Assembly: GCA_002699125.1 (NCBI GenBank)
Contig: PABI01000067.1
Span: 1 to 64,000, forward strand
Direction: 5' to 3'
Source of the DNA: Anaerolineaceae bacterium
GTDB taxonomy: Bacteria; Chloroflexota; Anaerolineae; Promineifilales; Promineifilaceae
DNA length: 64,000 nt
Positions within the stretch are counted from its first letter, which is position 1; every line of letters starts with the position of its first letter. Under the pieces are notes generated by a model, which saw only the letters and a list, made by a program, of their open reading frames with translations, did not search any database and was not told the DNA's origin. Position numbers and translations under genes: made by a program. Below are positions 53,501 to 62,500 of this stretch, piece by piece.

Positions 53501-56500
53501 GGTAGGTCAGGGCCGTTTGGCCATCAGAAATGGCGATACGGTCCGGTGTTTGATTGGCGTGTTGGTCGATGAGTTGGTGCAGGCAGAGGTGGCTGGGGAA
53601 CGGCCGTTCCGTTTTGTTCCACTGCTGCATCAACGCCTTTTCTGTCGCGGTCAAAATTTCCAATTGCTGAATGGGCCGGTCCGGGTTGGCGGCAACTTGT
53701 GCCAGGAGCTGATTGAAATTGGCCGCTAGCCGGGCGATGGTGCTTTCGTCAAAGAGCGCCGTGCTGTATTCCCAATCAACGCGGAAACCGTTCACGGTTT
53801 CGGTGATGGCCAGGGTGAGATCATATTTGGCGGTGGTGCGGGGGGCATCCAGGGTTGACAGGGTCAGTTCCGGCAACGAGACGCGCTGGTTGGGGGTGTT
53901 TTGTAAAACAAAGGCTACCTGGAACAGCGGGGCATAGCTCATGTCCCGCGCTAAATGTTTTTCCTCAACCAGCTTCTCAAAGGGAATATCCTGGTGCGCA
54001 TAGGCACCGAGCGTCGTGTCGCGCACCCGGCTGAGTAAGTCACGGAAAGTTGGATTGCCAGAGGTATCGGTGCGCAAAACCAGCATGTTGACGAAGAAAC
54101 CGATCAAGCCTTCAATTTCCGTGCGATTGCGGTTGGCAATGGGCGAGCCGACCACGATATCGTCCTGATGGGTGTAGCGCGCCAGCAGCGTTTGGAAAGC
54201 AGCTAGCAGCACCATGAAAAGGGTGGCGTTTTCCGCCTGGGTCAACGCTTGCAGCGCCGGCATGATCTCTTTGGGGAATTCTGTATTGAGGAGCGCGCCC
54301 TGATACGATTGCACGGCCGGTCGCGGTCGGTCAGTGGGCAGGGATAAGACAGCCGGGGCACCTTGCAGCGTGTCCAGCCAGTAATCGAGCTGCTGCTGCA
54401 AGATATCGCCCTGTAACCATTGCCGCTGCCAGGCGGCAAAGTCGGTGTATTGGATGGGCAGCGGCGGTAGGGGAGACGGCCCTTTCGACTTGTCCAACTC
54501 CGTTGGGCCGCTCAGGGCAGGCTGTTCTTCCACAAAAGCGGTATAAAGCGCTGCCATCTCGCGGAACAAAACGCTCACCGACCAGCCGTCGGAGATAATG
54601 TGGTGCATGACGATGACCATGATGTGCTGTTCATCGCCCAGACGCAGTTGGGAAACGCGAATGAGCGGACCGGTGCTGAGGGAAAACGGCCGTTCCACTT
54701 CCGCATATATCCAGGCACGAGCTTTTTCTTCCCGTTCTTCCTGTGGCAACTCGGCAAAGTCCACCTTGTTGATTGGCAGATGGGTGGCCTCGGCGATGCG
54801 CTGGTAAGGTTGTTCATCTTCGCCATAGTAGAAGCTGGTGCGCAGCGAATCGTGGCGAGCGTACAGGGCGTCTACCGTTTTTTGTAGGGCGGCTTCATTT
54901 AAACAGCCGTCCAGCTTAAAAGCCAACGGGATGTTGTAAGTGGCTTGGTTTGGCTCCAGTTGATCCAGCAGCAGCAGCCGCTGTTGGGCAAACGACAGCG
55001 GGGCCGGCTTGTTCCCGTCACGTTGGGTGATCTGTTCTTCTTCGCTTGTGCCGGCCTTGCCGTTCTGCGCGCCATCGATCGCTTTGGCTATTTGGGCAAT
55101 GCTGCTTTGCTCAAAAATATCGCGCAGCTGGAACTGCATGTTGAACTGCTTCTGGATGCGCGAAGCAAGCTGGGTAGCCAGCAGCGAATGCCCGCCGAGC
55201 TGGAAGAAGCTGTCATGCACGCTAATTTCAGTCACCTCCAGCAGCGACTGCCAGATGGCGTGCAGCCTGGTTTCGGTTGGCGTGCGCGGCGCGGTAAAGG
55301 GCAGGGTGCGCTCCAGCTCGTCCAGGTTGGGTGCCGGCAGGGCTTTGCGGTCGATTTTGTCGTTGGGGGTGCGCGGCATCTGCTCCAGCGGCACCCACAC
55401 CGAGGGCACCATGTAGTTGGGCAGCGCCTGGCTTAGTGACTCGTGCAGCGTTTGCTGGTTGGGAGCGGGGTCGGCATCTACTTTGACGGTGAAGTAGGCC
55501 ACCAGGGTGGTTTGGCCGTCGGCGGCGGTGTGGGGCATGACAACGGCCGTTTCCACCCCAGCCTGCGCCAGCAAATTGGCCTCAATCTCGCCCAGCTCCA
55601 CGCGGAAACCGCGCACCTTCAGTTGGAAGTCGGTGCGGCCAATGAACATGATGTTGCCGTCGGGCAGGTAGCGGGCCAGATCGCCGGTGCGGTACAAACG
55701 TGAAGGGGTGACAAGGTGACGGCGTTCTGCGAACGCTGGTGACAAGGTGAGGGGGTGATCTGTCACCTTGTCACCTTGTCTCCTTGTCACCTTGTCAAAG
55801 GGGTTCTCAACGAACTTCTCGTTGGTTAGCTCCGGGCGGTTGAGGTAGCCGTGCGCCAGGCCAATGCCGCCCACGTACAGCTCGCCGGCCACGCCGATGG
55901 GCACCGGCTGCATGAATTCATCCAGCAGATAAACCTGGTAGTTGAGCATTGCCTGGCCGATGGGCGCGTTGCCAGGGCGCGTGCTGTCCGGCGGCACGCG
56001 GTAAATGGTGGAGACCACCGTTGCTTCGGTGGGACCGTAGGCGTTGAGCACTGTCAGTCCAGGTACCAAATCTTGAATACCCACAAGCGTTTGCTCTACC
56101 AGCGGCTCTACACCGACCATCAGCCGCAGCATGGCGCAAGAATTTTCGCCTTCTTGCAGCCACTTGTAGAACGGTTCCACCATAAACGGCGGCAGGTAGC
56201 TGTGCTGAATTCGGTTTTTGGCCAGCCAGGTAAACAGGGCCGGTGCGTCGGAGCGAATCTCCTGGGGCACAATGTGCAGCGAACCACCGGTGATGAAGGC
56301 GGGGAAGATTTCATAGACGGAGGCGTCGAAGTTGAGGCTGGTCCAAAGGGAGAAGATCGCCTGCGGCGGCAGCGCGCCCCATTGGTCAAAGGAGCGCTGC
56401 AAGTTGAAAACGCCCGTATGGCCGCAGACGACCCCCTTTGGCTTCCCGGTCGAGCCAGAGGTGTAAATAATGTAGGCTGGATCAGCGGGCGTATAGTCCA

Positions 56501-59500
56501 AATCCAGGTTGGTTGCTTCTTGTTCCGCCAATCGTGGCTGAATGTCTTGCCAGTGCCAGACGGTGCAGCTGCCGGTGTCCAGGTGATCCAGGCTGGAATC
56601 GGTGAGGACGACGGGTGCGGCCGTATCGTCAAGCATCAGTTGCAGGCGTTGGGTGGGATAGGTGGGATCAAACGGCACGTAAGCTGCCCGCGCCTTGTGG
56701 CAAGCCATGATGATGACAATCGCCGGGGTGCTAGCGGTCATGTGAATGCCGACCGTATCACCGGGCCGCACGCCCTGGTTGATGAGCAGGCGGGCCAGCT
56801 GGTTGGCGCGCTGATTGAGTTCTTTGTAGGTTAAGGTGAGGTGTGGGTCGGAAACGGCCGTTACCTCCGGCTGCTTTTCTACCCACAATTCAAACTGTTC
56901 ATGTAAACAAATTTGGGGAATCGTGTCATCGACCTTGCCCTGCCATTCATGCAGGAGCAGCTGCTTTTCAGCTTCGGGCAAGATGTTGAGCTTTTTCACG
57001 TGCCGGGTTGGATCGTTCACGATGCTGTGCAGCAGCATTTCAAAATGAGTGTGCATCCGTTCGATAGTGTCAGCCAAGAAGAGATCGGTGCAATATTCCC
57101 AGCTGCACAGCAGACCATTGTTGGTTTCAATCACCACCAGGGTGAGATCATATTTGGCTGTGTTGCTGTCGGCCGGAAGCGGTGTGAGGCGGAGACCATC
57201 CAGCGATGGCAGTTCCATATTCTCATTGTTGCGCAGGGCAAACGTTACCTGGAAAACGGGTGAATAGCTGGTGTCGCGGTCCGGTTGCAGGCTGTTGACT
57301 ACCTGCTCAAAGGGAATATTTTGGTGATTGTAGCCTTCCAGTGCCGCCTGGCGCACTTTGGACAACAGAGTGGTGAAGGTTTCTTCTTCGCCGATTTGGG
57401 TGCGCAGCGGCAGCATGTTAACAAAAAAGCCGATCAAGTTTTCGATGCCGGGCTGGTTGCGGTTGGCGATGGGCGTGCCGACGACCAGATCATCCTGCTG
57501 GCTGTAGCGGGCCAGCAGCAAATTGTAGGCGGCAAACAGCGTCATGAAGAGGGTACTGCTGTTGGCCTGGCTGAGTTCGGCCAGGGCTGGGGTGAGTTCA
57601 GCAGGCAGCAGCCGGTTGAAGGTACGGCCGTGTGTGCTTTGCATCTTGGGCCGGGGCAAATCTGTGGGCAGATTGAGCACGGCCGGTGCCCCGGTGAGAT
57701 GATCCTTCCAGTAAACAAGCTGCTGCTCCAGCACTTCTCCCTGGAGCCATTTTTGCTGCCAGGCGGCAAAGTCGCCGTAATCAATGAGCAAATCGGGCAG
57801 ATTGTCGGGCAGATTTTGCACCAGGGTACTGTAGAGCTGCAAAAATTCGCGCACGAAGATGTTCATCGACCAGCCATCGGTGATGATGTGGTGCATGACG
57901 ATGACCAACACGTGCTGCGCTTCTGACAGGCGCAGGTGGGAGACGCGGATGAGTGGGCCGGTGCTGAGGTTAAACGGCCGTTGCACCTCCGCCTGCACCC
58001 ATTGCCGGGCTTCATCTTCACGTTCTGCCTCAGGCACTTCGCTGAAATCAACCCGGTTGATGGGCAGGTGGGCAGCGTCGGCGATGTGCTGGTAGGGCTG
58101 CTCATCGTCGCCGTAGAAGAAGGTAGTGCGTAGGGAACTGTGGCGTGTGTAGAGCGTATCGAGTGCTTTTTGCAGGGCGGCTTCATCTAAACGGCCGTCC
58201 ACCTGAAAAGCCATCGGCACGTTGTAGGTTGCCTTGTTGGGATCCAGATGGTCCAGCACCAGCAGCCGCCGCTGGGCAAACGAGAGCGGCAGCCGCTTGC
58301 CGGCTTCCTGCTTGGGAATGGCCTGCCGGCCGCTGCTGCTGTCGTCTGTCTTCTTTTTCTGCCATTTATTGAGCAGCGCCTGCTGCTTGGCCGACAAATT
58401 TTTACGCCGTTCGGCCAGGGCTGACCGTTTGGCGGCGCGAGCGTCGGCCTGCTGATCTTGCTGAGTTTCTTCCTGCTGCATGGTTTGCAACGCCTGATAA
58501 TCGACCTGTCCCGCCGGCGTGAGCGGAATGCGGGGAACGGTCTGATAATGGGCCGGGATAAGCTGGCTGGGCAGCTGTGCCTGGGCAAACTGGTTGAATT
58601 GGTCGGCATCAAATGCGCCAGTGGGGACGATGTAGGCCGTGAGCAGGCGCTTTTCGCATGGATTCTGGTCGGGCAGGACAATGCATTTTTCTACGGCCGG
58701 ATGCTGCTGCAGGACGGCGGCGATAGCTTCCGTTTGCACGTAGCGGCCGCGCGTAGTGGTGTGGGTGGGATGATAGTGGCGGAACTGGAGACGGCCGTCT
58801 GGCAGCCAGCACCAATTGTCGCCGGTCGATTGTTCAGTGATGTGCAGCGTGCCCAGAACACCGGCCGGTGTGGGTTGGGCCTGGGCATTGCGGAGGGTGA
58901 TGGGGGGAACGGCCGTGCCGCTTAACCACGTTTCGGCCGTCTCAATTTTGCTTAAGACGGCAGGCAAAATGGAAACGCCGTTGAGGTGTCCATGGAGCCG
59001 CTGGCGACCGGTCCACTTTTGCCAATGGCTTTGCTCCATGTCGGCTTCGAGAGAAACGATGGTTTGGAGCTGGGGCAGGCGTTTGGGGTCCAGCGCGGCA
59101 ATCAGTACAGCGGGTAAAATGGCAAAATCAATCTGCTGATTTTTGAGCAGATCGTAAATGGACGACAGCTTCGTGAGCTGGTCGCGGGGAGCCAGGTGCA
59201 GCGTGCCGCCGTTGATCAACGTGGCAAACATCTCATGGGTAGCCGGGTGGCTGGCAAACGGAGCAAACTGCAACACTTGATTGCCCATTTGGACAGGATA
59301 AATTTCGCTCAGGTGCAGCAAATCTGTGACGGAATAGCAGCCAAATGTCTGTAGGAGAATCCCACCCGCAGCGGGTGCCGGTAAATTGTCGCTGGCGGTG
59401 CTTTGTGCCGTTTCAATGGCTAATTTCGGATAGCCATTAATATCGTTGACCGGATTTGCCTCGCTGTGAAGCAGCAGTTTGGCCTGGCCTTCCTGCAAAG

Positions 59501-62500
59501 CAGCTTGGTGCCATGCTGCCGGATCATCTTCGTTGAGCGGCAAGTAAACAGCGCCGACTTTGAGCACGCCCAGTACGGCCGTAACTATTTGTGGCGTCGT
59601 GGCGGCGTAAATAGCTACCACATCATTGGCCTGAATATCGTGCGCAAGCAGCAGGTGGGCGATCTGGTTGCTTTGTTGGTGCAGCTGTTGGTAGGTGAGG
59701 CTGGATGCGGAGCTGGAGACGGCCGTTTTTGTACCAAATCGTTCTGCTATTTCGGTAAATTTTTCGATGAGCGTTTGTGGGGGAACGGCCGTTTGCTGTG
59801 CTGTCGCTTGCTGTTCCTTTTCTGCTTCGGTTCGGAAATCAATTTCGACAATAGGCCTATCTGGTTGCTGCATCAATTCCGCAAGTATATTGACATAATG
59901 CCGACTAAACAGCTCAATCCGCTCTGGCGTGAACAGGGCCGTGCGATATTCGACAAAGCCGTTGATCTGCTGGCCCTGTTTGGCCATCGACAGCATCAGG
60001 TCAAATTTGGCTGTGTTTGTCTCGAAAGAAACCGGTTCAATCTCAATGCCTGGAATTTGGGGGCGGCCTTCGACGGCCTGCACAGTGAAAAACGTCTGGA
60101 ACAGCGGCGGCATATTCTCGCGTCGGGTGGTTTGCACGGCCTCGACAACCTTGTTAAAAGGCAAATCCTGATTATCCTGGCCGCCCAGAACCCGTTCCCA
60201 CACCTGGCCGAGCAGCTGGCGGAAGGTCATGCCCGGCGTAAAGCTGGCATTCATGACGACGGTGTTGGTGAAAAAGCCAATCAATTTTTCCGTGTGGTTT
60301 TGGTGCCGGTTGGCAAAGGGCACGCCGACGTTGATCTCATCCTGCTGCGTGTAGCGATGCATTAGCGCCTGGTACGTGGCCAGCAGCAGCATAAAGAGGG
60401 TGACGCGCTCTTTTTGCATGAACTCGCTGGTTTGCTGCATCACCACGTCCGGCAGATGGAAGCTGAAGTTGGCTCCCTCGTCGTTGGGTTTATCGCTGCG
60501 TGGCTTGGCCGTCAGCAGCTGCAGCGGTTCGGGATCGGGAGCCAGGGTTTTCTTCCAGTAGGCTAACTGTTCCGCCTCGTGCTCGGCCAGCCATTTTTCT
60601 TGCCAGGCGGCGTAATCGCTGTATTGGATGGGCAGCTCGGGCAGCTGCGGCGTTTGGCCCGCCTGGTAAGCGCGGTAGAGGATAGTGATCTCTTCAATAA
60701 TCAGCTCAATTGACCACAAATCCATGGCGATATGGTGCAGGACCAGCAGGAGCACCCAATGGTCTTCATCCAGGTGCAGCAGTTTAATACGAATGGGAAT
60801 GTCATTGGTGAGATTGAACGGCCGTTGATCTTCCCGCGCAATCTGGTTGGTGATGGCCGTTTCCTGTTCGCGTTTCGGCAAGTGGCGCAAATCCAAAACG
60901 GGCACGGGGAGCTGGTCGATGGGTTGGACACGGCCGTACACATCCTCTTCTTCAAAATAGACCGTGCGCAGCACCTCGTGCCGGGCGACCATGTCGGTTA
61001 AGCTTTGCTGAAGCCAATCTACGTTAACTGGACCGCGCAGGCGGATGGCAATTGGCTCGTTGTAGGCCGGACTTTGCGGATCGAGCTTGTAGAAAAACCA
61101 GAGCCGCCGCTGGGCAGCCGAGAGCGTGTGTTTCTTTTCATCAACAGCAATGATAGCAGGCGCAGCTGTGGCATCCTGCTGGCTGGCCACCACAACGGCG
61201 GCCAGTTCGGCAATGGTTTCGTGCCGGAACAGATCACCAACCGACAGCCGCACGCCCAAAGCTGATTGAATGTCGGAAACAAGCTGCGTGGCCAGCAGAG
61301 AGTGCCCGCCCATGTCTAAAAATGAATCTTGAATGCCGACACGTTCCACAGAAAATAGCTTGGCCCACAATTCAGCCAGTTGTTCTTCTACAGAATTGCG
61401 CGGGGCGGCGTACGGCCGTTCTCGTTCTCTGGTTTCCTGCGGCGTGGGCAATGCTTTGCGGTCCACCTTGCCGTTGGGCGTGGCCGGCAGCTGCGGCAGC
61501 TGCATGAGGATGCCGGGCACCATGTAGCTGGGCAGCGTGCTTTTCAGCGCGGCACGAATCTGCTCCGTGTCCACCGTCTCGCCGGAGGCGGAGACGAAGT
61601 AGGCGACCAGCTGCCTATCGTTGTTCGCCGGATTGGTCCAGACGATGGCTACGGCCGTTTGCACCTCAGGCAGCTCTTCTAGCCGGCTTTCGATCTCGCC
61701 CAGCTCAATACGAAAACCGTGCAGCTTCACCTGATAATCGGTGCGGCCCAAATATTCAATGACGCCATCGTGCCGGTAGCGGGCCAGATCGCCGGTGCGG
61801 TAAACGGTGTTCGGTATTCGGTATTCGGTAATCGGTGGTCGGTTTACCGATAACGGATTACCGTTTACGGATAACGGGATAAATCGTTCGGCCGTGAGAT
61901 TGGGGCGATTGAGGTAACCCTGGCTCAGGCCAGCACCGCCCAGATAGAGTTCGCCCACGGCACCGATGGGCAGCAGGCGCTGGTTCGCGTCCAAAATGTA
62001 TGCCTGCATGTTGTGCACGGGACGGCCGATGGGCAAATCGTCACGATTAAGCTGGTCAAGTTCTTCAGGCAGGACGCGGTGGCCGGTGGCAAAGATGGTG
62101 GCTTCGGTGGGACCGTACAGGTTCCACAGCGCTTGGCCGCGGGCCAGCAGCTGCGTGGCCAGATGGCGCGTCAATGCTTCGCCGCAGCTAATCATTTTTA
62201 AGCTGGGCGTGCCGGACCAGCCGGCGGCCAGCAGCATTTGCCAGGTGACCGGCGTGCCCTGCAAAAAGGTGATGTCACCTTCGGCCAGACGGTCGCTGAG
62301 CAGGTGGCCATCCCGTATCATTTTTTCTGAAGCGATCACCACTTCGCCGCCAACCACCAGCGGCGAATACAGTTCATAGCCTAAAATATCGAAGGAGAGG
62401 GCGGTGATGGCCAGGAATTTGTCATCGGCGGTCATGCCCGGTTCTTGTAGCATGGAGGCCGTCAGGTTGACGATGTTGTTGTGACTGATGGGTACGCCCT

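Noticed and set aside
58480-59780. The decayed adenylation region as a ketoreductase, methyltransferase or other inserted tailoring domain
   Set aside because: No Rossmann or SAM motif is visible, while the length and the residual A1/A2-region motifs match an adenylation domain throughout.
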